NCBI GenBank assembly: GCA_947175195.1
Contig: CAMWLQ010000005.1
Span: 1-64,000 of the forward strand
Direction: 5' to 3'
Source: an uncultured Clostridia bacterium
GTDB lineage: Bacteria; Bacillota; Clostridia; Christensenellales; Pumilibacteraceae
Length of the DNA stretch: 64,000 nt
In this document: piece after piece, positions 8,172 to 17,733 of the stretch
Position numbering within the stretch: position 1 is the stretch's first letter
How the letters are laid out: the number at the start of each line of letters is the position of its first letter
Program-made: the position numbers and the translations under genes
Notes under the pieces: generated by a model
The model's database searches: none
Told to the model about the DNA's origin: nothing
What the model saw: only the letters and a program-made list of their open reading frames with translations

Positions 8172-9932
8172 TTATCCAGCAATATATTTATTGAACGTCT
8201 CAAAGGCTGACGAGGGATTATTCCCAATTTTCTTCTCGTAGTTTAATATCTCAACAATAAACCAATCGAATAAATCGCGTGGGCAATCTATACTTAGACG
8301 ACCGTTTGCAACGAGATGCGCATCAATCTCACGAAATCCCGCCTTAATCTCCTCTTCTTCACCACAAGGCAAATGGCTTAGTTCCCTATTAATATCCGAT
8401 AAAAAAGACTCTAACGAATGCGTTTCATATAAATCATCGCGAATGATTTCTCGATTCCCTTTTACTTCATAATCTTGATATTTTCTTTTCAAGATGCTGT
8501 AAATACATAGATATCTTAGTGAATTGTCAATAATAGACTTCGCCGTCTTTTGCACGCACTGAAGCGAAACCGTGGTCTTTCTTTCTTCCCTAGGCACACC
8601 CAATTCTTTCTCAAGATCTAAATCAACGCCGTAATCCAGTATTTTATATAATCCAAAAAGCCCGAGTTTTTCTATTAACAATTTTTGCAACGGTTTATAT
8701 TTGGATTCAAGATATTTCAATCGAATTTTTAAGTTGTTGATCTGTTCATTATTCTGCGGTTCTTCTTTCTCTAATTTTTCAATTCGTTTTTTATTTTTAA
8801 CATCTTCTTCGGTCAATTCTTTGATCTTTTCTTTATTAGTATCTTTTTGCTGCAATTCTACAACTTCTTTCTTTATCTCCTCCTGCCGTTTTTCTAACCA
8901 TTTCAATTCCCGTTCCTTATTTTCTAAACTATCAATTTCTCTATCTATCTTAATTTGTTCGGATATTCTATCACGTAAGCTATTCAAACTTTCTCCAACA
9001 TTATCATCTAAACTACGCGCAAGTTCCAATATTCTATTTTGTAAGTCTCTATAATCTTTGTAATCATTATTACTATCAGCTAAAACCTCTAAAACCCGCT
9101 TTAGTGAAGACCAGTGCCCAACAACCTTTTCTTCTGCCATGAAATCAGTACGATTATTATAAACGAATTCTAGAAAAGCGTTTTCATGCTCATCATTTGA
9201 ACGACAGTTTTCTATTATATCACGCGTGACATTCAAAATATCGTCTAAACCTCTCCTAATCGCCGCCGTTCTTGTCTTGGAAACATCTCGTTGCTTTGCA
9301 TCATTAGTTTTCTCTCCAACTGTTTTATCATCCCTATGTTTTAGTCGCAAACAAGCTTTTTGCAAAGACTGAAGCTGTTTTAACGAATAGCCATGCAAAA
9401 TAGCGTATGCTAAACTTATATGATAAATATTCCGCACATAAAATCCATATTTGCTAAGTTTTATATCTTCACCCGCTGAAAACACGAACTCGTTTAAATC
9501 GTCTAACGAACTAAATATACCATATCGCTTTTGTAAAGCGGAAATGATTAATATCCAATAATAAGGTTCATCCACTTTGCCGTCTTTCGGAATATCAAGA
9601 GGAATGGTTTTCCCCTTAAAATAATTCTTAAATGTGCTTCCATAAGTCTGAGATGCATCAAACGGCGTTCTAATTCCGTGACTACATTTTATGACAACAT
9701 CCTTTTGAGAGTCATAATACTGCGGTTCAAAGGCTTGCGCCCATGCGGTCAATATTAATTTTTCTTCATTTTGACCAAAACGAACTAAATCTTCTCTAAG
9801 CTTATCTAGCTCTCCTTTGCTAAGTATTTTTTTAAACCACCCGCGAAATCCGCCAGCCACGCGTTTTTCGTCATATTCACGATACTTATCCTCAATATAC
9901 CTAATCCATTCATTATAATTGCTGTAACACAT
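8172..9932 (-). CDS. Hypothetical coiled-coil protein (586 aa), neighbour of kinase-NACHT gene
   Basis: I do not recognise a family. The first 200 residues are globular. Residues about 310-420 are almost purely Glu/Lys/Leu/Ile-rich and should form a long coiled coil. A globular C-terminus of about 150 residues follows. No membrane segments or signal peptide are visible. ATG 9932 has AGGAG six bases upstream and an excellent promoter just before it; an in-frame start 36 bases upstream falls inside the -10 region. The gene ends 84 bases before the kinase-NACHT-LRR gene in the same direction, so the two may form one transcription unit. A role as partner, substrate or regulator of the kinase is inference only. 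Confidence 0.75.
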   Translation of the reverse strand: MCYSNYNEWIRYIEDKYREYDEKRVAGGFRGWFKKILSKGELDKLREDLVRFGQNEEKLILTAWAQAFEPQYYDSQKDVVIKCSHGIRTPFDASQTYGSTFKNYFKGKTIPLDIPKDGKVDEPYYWILIISALQKRYGIFSSLDDLNEFVFSAGEDIKLSKYGFYVRNIYHISLAYAILHGYSLKQLQSLQKACLRLKHRDDKTVGEKTNDAKQRDVSKTRTAAIRRGLDDILNVTRDIIENCRSNDEHENAFLEFVYNNRTDFMAEEKVVGHWSSLKRVLEVLADSNNDYKDYRDLQNRILELARSLDDNVGESLNSLRDRISEQIKIDREIDSLENKERELKWLEKRQEEIKKEVVELQQKDTNKEKIKELTEEDVKNKKRIEKLEKEEPQNNEQINNLKIRLKYLESKYKPLQKLLIEKLGLFGLYKILDYGVDLDLEKELGVPREERKTTVSLQCVQKTAKSIIDNSLRYLCIYSILKRKYQDYEVKGNREIIRDDLYETHSLESFLSDINRELSHLPCGEEEEIKAGFREIDAHLVANGRLSIDCPRDLFDWFIVEILNYEKKIGNNPSSAFETFNKYIAG

Positions 9933-9958
9933 AAAAGCTCCTTTGTAATGTTTTATAT

Positions 9959-9987
9959 AATATACCATTATTTCATTATAAAGTCAA
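9959..9987 (-). promoter_or_regulatory. Sigma-70 promoter of the coiled-coil/kinase-NACHT pair
   Basis: The minus strand reads TTGACT (9982-9987), 17 bases, TATATT (9959-9964). It lies 27 bases upstream of the ATG of the coiled-coil gene. Confidence 0.75.
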
Positions 9988-10154
9988 TGCGTCAGTATTA
10001 CAAGCGCCACATCCCGGTCTCATCAATTTAATCTACTTTAACAGCAAAATTTGTTTACTTAACTCACACACAGTCTAATACAATAAACTCCAAAATTTTA
10101 GCAATTAAAAAGACACGCTATTTCTTATGTCTATCTATTTCCGCGATAAAACAA

Positions 10155-10198
10155 AATAGCCCGAATGTCTTTTTTACAGTAAAGTCATTCGGGCTATT
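10155..10198 (-). terminator. Terminator after restriction-modification operon
   Basis: The 13-base arms AATAGCCCGAATG and CATTCGGGCTATT enclose an 18-base loop, and a T-rich run follows on the minus strand. It is downstream of the last methyltransferase gene. Apart from this and the promoter, the stretch 9990-10286 shows no further feature. Confidence 0.7.
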
Positions 10199-10286
10199 AA
10201 GACTTGTCTTTATAGTACAAAAATCCTGACAATTTTTCTCCTATAATTTGATGTAAAAATTGTAACATGTTTTTAAGAAATTTATA

Positions 10287-11237
10287 TCACAGTTTTGTTT
10301 CTAAGAACACCTTCATAATTTCTCGAGCTATTCGCTCCACAACGGGGACACAAACAGTGTTCCCGCATTGCTTATATGCACTATTTAATGATATACCCTT
10401 AAACTTAAATTCCTTAGGGAATCCTTGGAGTGCTAAGCATTCCATTGGCGTTATCTTACGAATCCCAAAGTCATCCCTAACTATTGGAACGCGGTCGGGA
10501 TATGTACCCATATTAGCGGTCAGCGTAGGACAAATGTAGTTCTTGCGCTCTACTACTCCGCGATCCTCAATTTTATATAATGAATATTTATCGGTCACAA
10601 TCCGCTGTAAATCATCATAGTAAAAAGAATTTGCAGTGTAGTAATAACAATCGTCATGCTTAATCCGTCTATCGATAATATCATTTAATTGCACAGTGCG
10701 CTTTATTGGTTCGGGATATGTAAATTGCTGACACTTCTCTAAATTCAAAAAAGCCAAAATAAAAATTCGCCTACGTTGCTGTGGCACATTACCATAGTCT
10801 TTCGCGTCTAATACTTTATACCGAATATAGTAACCCAACTCTACAAGCGCATTGTGTATTATATTAAATGTTCGTCCTTCATCATGTTCCATAAGGTTAG
10901 GAACATTTTCCAAAAAAACTATGGGCGGACGTTTGGTCTCTAATATCCTAACTATTTCAAAAAATAGATTCCCTCTTGGGTCATCAAATCCTTTCTTTCT
11001 ACCGGCTATCGAAAACGGTTGGCATGGAAATCCCGCAGCCAACACGTCAAAATCAGGAATAGAATCCGCTTCAACAGTCTTAATGTCCGCTTCAACTAAA
11101 TAATCGTCGCCAAAGTTTGTTCTATATGTAGTAGCGGCACCATGATCAAACTCATTTGCCCACACGACATCAAACCCGACATTTTTAAATCCAAGATCGA
11201 TACCGCCTATTCCACTGAACAAACTTGCTACTTTCAT
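10287..11237 (-). CDS. DNA (cytosine-5-)-methyltransferase, third in the RM operon
   Basis: The 316-residue enzyme has the m5C methyltransferase motifs in order: motif I 'FSGIGGIDLG' at the N-terminus for AdoMet, motif IV 'GFPCQPFS' with the catalytic Cys, motif VI 'ENV', motif VIII 'QQRRR', a short target-recognition region and motif X 'GNTVCVPV'. It transfers a methyl group to C5 of cytosine in a specific site. It follows mcrC by 28 bases and so seems part of the same operon. It is clearly a different subfamily from the two methyltransferases upstream of mcrB. Its short target-recognition region suggests a small site. Whether it protects against McrBC or modifies another sequence cannot be read from the sequence. 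Confidence 0.9.
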   Translation of the reverse strand: MKVASLFSGIGGIDLGFKNVGFDVVWANEFDHGAATTYRTNFGDDYLVEADIKTVEADSIPDFDVLAAGFPCQPFSIAGRKKGFDDPRGNLFFEIVRILETKRPPIVFLENVPNLMEHDEGRTFNIIHNALVELGYYIRYKVLDAKDYGNVPQQRRRIFILAFLNLEKCQQFTYPEPIKRTVQLNDIIDRRIKHDDCYYYTANSFYYDDLQRIVTDKYSLYKIEDRGVVERKNYICPTLTANMGTYPDRVPIVRDDFGIRKITPMECLALQGFPKEFKFKGISLNSAYKQCGNTVCVPVVERIAREIMKVFLETKL

Positions 11238-11265
11238 AATTATGTCAACCGTTCACTCTCCATAA

Positions 11266-12675
11266 TTACTGAAACAAAGACAATAATACATTTTTAAGAT
11301 TGTCTTTTGTTGAATCATCCCCCTCTTCAAAAACGAATGGTAGTCTTACGGCATATATTTCCACGCAGCCTTCCGCATCATCTATTTTGACTGGTTTTTT
11401 CATAATTGCCGGATACGGCTCTATTTCCTCGTTTCGACATTGCGGATATAATAAAAACACTTTATCCACTCCACGCGACACGGCATAGGAAACAACTTGA
11501 TACAAGTCGCCGCTACTGACCTCTTTTGTAATATCATGCAAAAAATTAGAATTATCGGCGAACCGCGAAATCATCTTATACTTGGTATCAAGAATAAATA
11601 TCTTATCACGATACTCTAACAAAATATCATGACGCATTTCAAATGCATGTCCAAACTGCTTATCTCCAAGCGTTATACTACCCACTAGATATGCGTCGGA
11701 TGCCTGTGCCTTTATATTTGCTTCGCATCCAAATGCGTGCTGCAAATAACCACAAATAAAGCCCTCAAACAACAAGTTGGCCGGAAAAAGAAAACAAAAT
11801 GAATCATGCGTATCTATAGAATAGTCCGTCGTTCTATTCAAAAGAAACATTTTACTCATGCTTAACACGATTTTATATCGATTTTGCATTTTATTAAGCT
11901 GCACCTTATCGCAATCGTGCGGCACACAACGCATATCGGATACATCGCCCAATTTCATCAAAAGCCCGCGAATAAGCTTTTGATTTTCGACGCTCGTCTT
12001 TTGATTATTATATAGCATAACCAACGTACACTTGATTATCCTATTCAATAGATTGTCAAATTCGTATGTAGAGTATTCACAGCGGAACTTATCGTGTATA
12101 CCACTCGGATATTTTTTTGTTATATAATCTTTAATGTCGAGTTTTCCGCGCACCATAGGTAAATCTTCTATCCTATCCTCATAACGATAATATAGACCAT
12201 TATCCATCGCGGCCTTTACATATCGCACATATATAGAAATAAATAGCGAAAGAAGATTATCGGAAGCCTCAAGCCCTGACGATATATTTATATATGGGTA
12301 ATCAACTTTTGAAATATACTCGAGCCATTTCACTAAATTATGCAATAAGTGTTTAGAATCCAAACTACTAAGGTCGTCTTTACCTTTGTGAGTCCTAAAC
12401 ACTTTCGGGAAAATATTAAATTGGTGCCCCTTGTATGCAATTGTTCCGATATAACCCTTGGTCTTAAGCCCCATATATTCCGCCGGCACCAAAAACTGCT
12501 GACGGCTCTCAACATCGCCGTCATCATAAAAAATCGAACGCTGTTCCCAATTGAACTGCAAAAACTCCATAAACTCTTTCATAGAGTTTTCGTCTCGCAA
12601 ATCTATAGGAAGCTCGGAGTTACGGATCAGTTGATTTTCATAACGATTAAGCGTCGCGCTACTGTTAGTCGCCAT
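11266..12675 (-). CDS. mcrC: McrC-like restriction subunit
   Basis: The 469-residue protein matches the McrC family in layout: an N-terminal region that contacts the McrB motor, then a PD-(D/E)xK nuclease core near residues 350-380 with 'RHDILLEY...' followed by 'FILDTKYK', which supplies the acidic and lysine residues. It would cut DNA when assembled with the McrB motor. Its ATG overlaps the mcrB stop by one base (TAATG), which shows translational coupling. In LlaJI-type systems the equivalent is R2. The AT-rich composition matches the rest of the island. Confidence 0.85.
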   Translation of the reverse strand: MATNSSATLNRYENQLIRNSELPIDLRDENSMKEFMEFLQFNWEQRSIFYDDGDVESRQQFLVPAEYMGLKTKGYIGTIAYKGHQFNIFPKVFRTHKGKDDLSSLDSKHLLHNLVKWLEYISKVDYPYINISSGLEASDNLLSLFISIYVRYVKAAMDNGLYYRYEDRIEDLPMVRGKLDIKDYITKKYPSGIHDKFRCEYSTYEFDNLLNRIIKCTLVMLYNNQKTSVENQKLIRGLLMKLGDVSDMRCVPHDCDKVQLNKMQNRYKIVLSMSKMFLLNRTTDYSIDTHDSFCFLFPANLLFEGFICGYLQHAFGCEANIKAQASDAYLVGSITLGDKQFGHAFEMRHDILLEYRDKIFILDTKYKMISRFADNSNFLHDITKEVSSGDLYQVVSYAVSRGVDKVFLLYPQCRNEEIEPYPAIMKKPVKIDDAEGCVEIYAVRLPFVFEEGDDSTKDNLKNVLLSLFQ

Positions 12676-14858
12676 TATTTAACCCTAATTCTTCCATGTT
12701 TGTTCGTATCGTCTATCTTAACTGCCGTGCCCGTCAAAACCTTGTTAACAACCTCTTCAACCTTTTTAGTTTGGTCGTAAAAATATTCATACAGCAACGG
12801 TATAATTTTGCGGTTCATAATCACTGCCAAGTCGTTCTCGCTCTTGTTAATAAAGTATGCGTGCCCTATAAGCAAATCCGAACTATCTAAACGCGCGCGA
12901 AGTTCTTTGTTTAATGCGTCTAAAACATTCCGCAATGTCGTATCGCCCACAAATGACGAGTTCGGCGATACTTCAATAAAGTCAAACCTGCGTCTAAGAG
13001 CGGTGTCGATTAAAGCAATGGATTTATCGGCCGAGTTCATCGTCCCGATTATGTAAAGGTTATTTGGAACCGCAAACTCGCCACCGCCCGGAAGCTTCAA
13101 GCACATTTGGTTTTCTTCACCCCAACGTTTATCTTCCTCTATCAAAGTTATTAACTCGCCGAAAATCTTGGAAATGTTTCCGCGATTAATCTCATCAATA
13201 ATTATAACGTAATTATTTTCTTTATCTGTAATCGCCTTTTCCGCCAACATTTTAAATATGCCGTTCTTCGGCACGAAATTCATTACGCCGTCTTTAGATT
13301 CCGGACGCAGCCCTTGAATGAAATCTTCATATCCGTAATTTTGATGGAACGTCGTGAACACGATTTGTCCATTTTTCACGAGCGCCCGATACTTATCAAC
13401 AAGCCGTGCATATTCGCTTGCGGGAACTTCTTGGCGCGGCTCGCGATTTTCGATAGCCGCAACGGCATACTCCGTGGTAGAATATGTTTTGCCCGTCCCC
13501 GGCGGACCGTAAAGGATTAAGTTTAACTCATTAATTTGATTTGCAGCTGTTCTTTTGGTTCTTACGATAGATGAAATGTCCAACGGCTTGACTACAACAC
13601 CTGACTGCGAATAATACACATCCACTTCGGCAAGAAATTTAATAAAATCATCAAACAGTTTTTTCAACTCGTCGTTAGGCTCTTTGCCGTCAAACAACCC
13701 CAGCGCTTTGACGGTATATTCATTTCCATACTTTTCGGACATTGTTTCGGCAAAGCATGCAGCGCTTTCGTCGGTGTAAAAGAGATCGATATATAATCCG
13801 ACAACCGTATTGGTATCCTTCTCGAAAATCGGGCGTATATTCCTCGACTTATAATTAATATAATTGGTACGCGGCGAACGCGTATTCATCGGGTTAAAAT
13901 TGCAATCGAGTTCAAAGCCGTTATATTCTCGCCACTGCGCATATAATTTACGTAATTTTGCCGTATCTTTATAGCCTTGACCGAACGCTCTTTCACCTTG
14001 CTCAACGCCATTGTTAATATTAAGTTGCTTTACAAACCATTCAAGCAACTTTTTGAATTTTATATATTCTTCTTCATTGTTATCGTCAACGCAATCTTCC
14101 GCTATTTGCGGTTTACTCTCCCACAAAATATCAGGCGACATTTCAATACCGGCTTTCACCGCATCAAGCAAATTATCGCCGGCATACCTTGAATCGTTAA
14201 GCATGGCGCTTACGTTAATGTGATTATTTTTTAAAAGCGGGGCATACAAAATACCAAATGAACAAGCAGCGATTTGCTTACTTTTTCCATTCTTTATTTC
14301 AACATCCATGTGACTATTGAAAATAGATACGGCGGCATCAACTCCACATTTACTAGAATATGCCATAATTTCACTCCTCCAATTTTCTATAAGATTTACA
14401 AATAGTGTGTATTCTCCTGTTTGCGATTTTTCGATTCGCAAATTTGCAATATTAGCTATTAGGGTGCGTCTAAAAAGATATACCGAGTAAATATTATCTG
14501 ATAACTTTAAATAGCGGTCTGGATATCGATAAGAAATTAAAATATACCGTTCATCTTCACGCTTCGACAAAAAATATTGTTTGCATTTAGATAGCACGTC
14601 TAATGGACCAAAATATAGATGTTTAAACTTCCGAGCAATCTCCTCTACGTCATCTAAATACTGAAAAAATGAAGCGGAATCAATCTTACACTTATGCTCG
14701 CCTGTTATAAACGCGGCCACCTTCCGTTTCTCGCTATCGGCATCTCTTATATAAAAACTATTTGTACACCGTTCTATCCACCTCCACCGTAAATTCTCTC
14801 CACAATCACTGGAGGGGATCACGCCTTCAAGCGTTTTATCGTCTATAAATTTAAGCAT
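12675..14858 (-). CDS. mcrB: McrB-like AAA+ GTPase/motor subunit
   Basis: The 727-residue protein has a long N-terminal region (about 440 residues) likely involved in DNA recognition, then the McrB-type AAA+ module: Walker A 'GPPGTGKT' at 451-458, Walker B 'IIIDEINRG' at about 552-560 and the family signature 'MNSADKSIALID' near 607, where E. coli McrB has MNTADRS. It is expected to hydrolyse GTP or ATP and drive translocation for the McrC nuclease. The ATG has GGAGG six bases upstream and overlaps the second methyltransferase gene by eight bases. In LlaJI the equivalent is R1. Confidence 0.88.
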   Translation of the reverse strand: MLKFIDDKTLEGVIPSSDCGENLRWRWIERCTNSFYIRDADSEKRKVAAFITGEHKCKIDSASFFQYLDDVEEIARKFKHLYFGPLDVLSKCKQYFLSKREDERYILISYRYPDRYLKLSDNIYSVYLFRRTLIANIANLRIEKSQTGEYTLFVNLIENWRSEIMAYSSKCGVDAAVSIFNSHMDVEIKNGKSKQIAACSFGILYAPLLKNNHINVSAMLNDSRYAGDNLLDAVKAGIEMSPDILWESKPQIAEDCVDDNNEEEYIKFKKLLEWFVKQLNINNGVEQGERAFGQGYKDTAKLRKLYAQWREYNGFELDCNFNPMNTRSPRTNYINYKSRNIRPIFEKDTNTVVGLYIDLFYTDESAACFAETMSEKYGNEYTVKALGLFDGKEPNDELKKLFDDFIKFLAEVDVYYSQSGVVVKPLDISSIVRTKRTAANQINELNLILYGPPGTGKTYSTTEYAVAAIENREPRQEVPASEYARLVDKYRALVKNGQIVFTTFHQNYGYEDFIQGLRPESKDGVMNFVPKNGIFKMLAEKAITDKENNYVIIIDEINRGNISKIFGELITLIEEDKRWGEENQMCLKLPGGGEFAVPNNLYIIGTMNSADKSIALIDTALRRRFDFIEVSPNSSFVGDTTLRNVLDALNKELRARLDSSDLLIGHAYFINKSENDLAVIMNRKIIPLLYEYFYDQTKKVEEVVNKVLTGTAVKIDDTNKHGRIRVK

Positions 14859-15975
14859 TTTTACCTCCGTAAAGTTTATAACTTTTGTTAATTGCTTTCA
14901 GTACGGCAATCATCACGTCTACCACAATGGAATTGCCTGCTTGTTTATACATTTGAGCGCGAGATACGACTTGCTTAAAATCGTCAGTAAAGCCCATTAA
15001 CCGCAACGCCTCACGCTCCGACAGCATTCGTATTCGCCCATTTACAGTATAATAATTATCTACGCCCGCTCGGTGGCGGTTGCCCATTGTTTTGAGTAAC
15101 GTACGAGCTACGGGCAAATCTATCTTTATTGGCGTAGAGAATGTTTTTGTACCTGTGCACATTACATAATTTTTCAGCTTAGGCGTCAGGAAATATTTTT
15201 CGTCTATCTCGCCGGGCATATTTTCCGCAACTACATTCCCATCTAACGACATAAAATGCCCCTCGGCACAGCTCTCTATTAAGAAATCTTGAGCCTTATA
15301 TTTTAACTCAATCGGCTGCGGCGGGAATTGTAGCGATTCATGCGGAACATCCTTGCGTATCCCTATTACAAACAAGCGCCTACGGGTTTGCGGAATCCCA
15401 TAATCACTCGCATTAAGCACATCGAATTTAATATCATAGTTTAGTTTGTCGAACACACTTTTAATAACCGTCCAGGTTTTCCCCTTATCATGTTGCAACA
15501 TGTTGCGCACATTTTCGTATATAAAAACCTTGGGCTGAATTTCCTCAACTAAACGACCGAACTCATAAAACAATGTACCGCGCGTGTCGTCAAGTCCTGC
15601 TTCAAAGCCAACGGAAGAAAAGCTTTGACACGGGCTTCCGCCGACAAATAAATCCACCTGTCCATAAAAATCTCGCCCATCAAGCAAGCATACGTCTTGG
15701 AAGAACATGCCGTCTTTAACGTCATAATTTGCCTTATAAGATTCTTCCATGTAATTTTTGCATTTGGTTGCCGTCGCATAAAGCTTAGCCACGTAATCTC
15801 TTTTTTCAATAGGCGAACTCAATGACTTTACTATCGGCATTTCACGCACGTAATCGATATTTACTTCGCGCTCGCCGTTATCGCATGCAAACACAATCTC
15901 ATGCTCGACGCCCATTCGCTTCAGAGCAAACTCGATCGCCCCAATACCACTAAATACAGTTGCTACTTTCAACAT
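14851..15975 (-). CDS. DNA (cytosine-5-)-methyltransferase M2
   Basis: The 374-residue enzyme carries motif I 'FSGIGAIEFAL', motif IV 'GGSPCQSFSS' with the catalytic Cys, motif VI 'YENVRN', motif VIII 'QTRRRLFVIG' and motif X 'GNSIVVDVM'. It is a close paralogue of the next upstream gene: both share 'HEIVFACDNGERE' and the same spacing of motifs. The target-recognition region differs, as expected if the two modify different strands of one asymmetric site, as M1 and M2 of LlaJI do. It overlaps both neighbours by a few bases, so the operon is tightly coupled. Confidence 0.9.
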   Translation of the reverse strand: MLKVATVFSGIGAIEFALKRMGVEHEIVFACDNGEREVNIDYVREMPIVKSLSSPIEKRDYVAKLYATATKCKNYMEESYKANYDVKDGMFFQDVCLLDGRDFYGQVDLFVGGSPCQSFSSVGFEAGLDDTRGTLFYEFGRLVEEIQPKVFIYENVRNMLQHDKGKTWTVIKSVFDKLNYDIKFDVLNASDYGIPQTRRRLFVIGIRKDVPHESLQFPPQPIELKYKAQDFLIESCAEGHFMSLDGNVVAENMPGEIDEKYFLTPKLKNYVMCTGTKTFSTPIKIDLPVARTLLKTMGNRHRAGVDNYYTVNGRIRMLSEREALRLMGFTDDFKQVVSRAQMYKQAGNSIVVDVMIAVLKAINKSYKLYGGKNA

Positions 15976-17057
15976 TGCAATAACCTCGCTCTACTTAGCT
16001 CGGCAATGATAGCTTCTAACACATTAACGACGATAGAATTACCTGCCTGCCGCCAAGCGGTTGTGTCATTTACAACGATTTTGTAATCGTCGTTAAATCC
16101 CATCAAACGAAAGCATTCTCGGGGCGTAAGCTGTCTTGTGACACCAATTTCGCCGTTATATTCTCCCACATACGCGCGTTCCAATATTTCGGGAGTATGA
16201 CGATTGTGATTCAAAGGCTCAAATCTAAAATCCCCGTTCCAATTAAATTGCTGATTAGCCTTTTGGCACATCATGATTGTTCCGTTAACTTTTGCACGAT
16301 TAAAATATATCGGATTGGTTACAAACTCAAACCCCTTTTTCCCGAGATAATATTTAGCGGGAACTGCATCTTCCAAATAGTTTTCCAAAACAGTATCCAA
16401 ATTCACCGTTTGCGGAGTTGATATTGTATTTTCATTTTGGGTTCCAACCACAAACAACCGTTTTCTCTCTTGCGGAATTCCGTAATTCTTGGCATCTAAT
16501 TTATGTACTTTGATATCATATCCCAATGATTGAAAAACATTATCGATTGTCGCCCAAGTGCGTCCTTTATCGTGCGTAAGCATTCCGAGAACGTTTTCGT
16601 AAATAAAAACTTTAGGCTGACACTCTTTAACGATACGTGCATAGTCATAAAACAATGTGCCGCGCGTATCTTCCAGCCCCCCACGCTTACCTATAACAGA
16701 AAAACTTTGGCACGGACTTCCGCCAACCAACAAATCAATTTTTTCGTCTTGATACACCGTACCGTCAAGCAATCTTACGTCTTGATAAAAATGTCCTTCT
16801 CTAACATCGAAATTAGCGCAATATTGTTTTTGCATGAGGTTTTCTTTTTTGGATTTCTCTTCATATATGCGCGCAATATAATCGTTTTTTTGAGCAACGC
16901 TCATGCTTTTCGTTTCATTCTTAATAGCTTCGATATCTATGTCTATCTCGCGTTCACCGTTATCACAAGCAAAAACTATTTCATGAGGTATGTGCATTTT
17001 AAGGAGCGCCTCTTCTATTGCTCCCACTCCACTAAACAATGTAGCTAATTTTATCAT
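15969..17057 (-). CDS. DNA (cytosine-5-)-methyltransferase M1
   Basis: The 362-residue enzyme has motif I 'FSGVGAIEEAL', motif IV 'GGSPCQSFSVIG', motif VI 'ENVLGM', motif VIII 'QERKRLFVVG', a target-recognition region and motif X 'GNSIVVNVL'. It is the paralogue of the following gene and probably the partner that modifies the opposite strand of the same site. Its ATG overlaps the regulator's stop by four bases (ATGA). Having the methyltransferases first in the operon lets modification be made before or with restriction. The recognition sequence is not predictable from sequence alone. Confidence 0.9.
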   Translation of the reverse strand: MIKLATLFSGVGAIEEALLKMHIPHEIVFACDNGEREIDIDIEAIKNETKSMSVAQKNDYIARIYEEKSKKENLMQKQYCANFDVREGHFYQDVRLLDGTVYQDEKIDLLVGGSPCQSFSVIGKRGGLEDTRGTLFYDYARIVKECQPKVFIYENVLGMLTHDKGRTWATIDNVFQSLGYDIKVHKLDAKNYGIPQERKRLFVVGTQNENTISTPQTVNLDTVLENYLEDAVPAKYYLGKKGFEFVTNPIYFNRAKVNGTIMMCQKANQQFNWNGDFRFEPLNHNRHTPEILERAYVGEYNGEIGVTRQLTPRECFRLMGFNDDYKIVVNDTTAWRQAGNSIVVNVLEAIIAELSRARLLQC

Positions 17058-17251
17058 TTAATCTCACAAACCTCTTCTATATTGCAATGCAAGGCTTCAC
17101 AAATTTTTATAATGACTTTGAGACTTACAATTTGATCTTTACTCATTTTAGCTATCGTTGCACTGCTAATATTTAATTCGCGACTTAAATCGGTTTTTTT
17201 GATCCCTTTCGCCGCTAAATTAATCCACAATGGTCTATAAGATAATTTCAT
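17054..17251 (-). CDS. XRE/Cro-type regulator of the RM operon
   Basis: This is a 65-residue single-domain helix-turn-helix protein ('KKTDLSRELNISSATIAKMSK' region, with conserved tail 'IIKICEALHCNIEEVCEI'). It resembles small XRE regulators and RM controller proteins. ATG 17251 lies nine bases after GGAG and downstream of the promoter. Longer in-frame starts fall in the promoter itself and are rejected. As first gene it likely controls the operon, perhaps by binding near its own promoter. That role is inferred from position. Confidence 0.8.
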   Translation of the reverse strand: MKLSYRPLWINLAAKGIKKTDLSRELNISSATIAKMSKDQIVSLKVIIKICEALHCNIEEVCEIK

Positions 17252-17279
17252 TGTCCATATCTCCATCTTATATGATTGC

Positions 17280-17308
17280 ATTATACCAAAATGCATAAAA
17301 TAAGTCAA
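17280..17308 (-). promoter_or_regulatory. Sigma-70 promoter of the RM operon
   Basis: TTGACT (17303-17308), 17 bases, TATAAT (17280-17285) on the minus strand. It lies 28 bases upstream of the regulator ATG and leaves only a short leader. Confidence 0.85.
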
Positions 17309-17386
17309 GATTTATTCTGTAAAACCAAAAATTTAACCTGTTAAAGATATATAACAAATCTCACATTCATAGCACCAACACCGAAA

Positions 17387-17604
17387 CAGTTCAAGTCTAC
17401 CAAGGCGAGATTTTTTGTACAACTGAGTTAGAAGTTAGTTTAACCAAAAATAGTTTTTGTTTTTTCATTAAAAAATGACTGTACGAACACATACGCGAAC
17501 GGATAATTGGCTGTTTGATTGTAAATTCGGGCGAAAAACGGCTGTTTTACGTCTCAAAAACGAAAAAAGAAGGTCTATAAGCAAACTACTTATAGACCCA
17601 CTGA
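17387..17604. repeat. Degenerate repeat copy A
   Basis: This non-coding stretch is similar to 19834-20052. Shared blocks in the same order are 'CAGTTCAAGTC..CC.AGGCGAG', 'CAACTGAGTTAGA', 'TGACTGTACGAACACATA' (here) or 'TGGCTGTACGAACACATA' (copy B), 'GGCGAAAAACGG' or 'GGCGAAAACGG', and a terminal hairpin (here GGTCTATAAG and CTTATAGACC, 17573-17599). In copy B the hairpin is the terminator of tRNA-Arg; here no tRNA remains. The rest of 17309-17733 holds two short related pieces ('TTGTACAAAATAACACTTTT' and a variant) and no gene I can support. Confidence 0.65.
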
Positions 17605-17733
17605 CCTGTGTGTGTTGTACAAAATAACACTTTTCGCGGGTGTTTTTGATAGTGAGTTGCACAAAAAAACACTTTTTCAAAAGTAAACCGCGAATTGATT
17701 ACTAATTATAGAAAAGACCCATCAAATTTTTAT

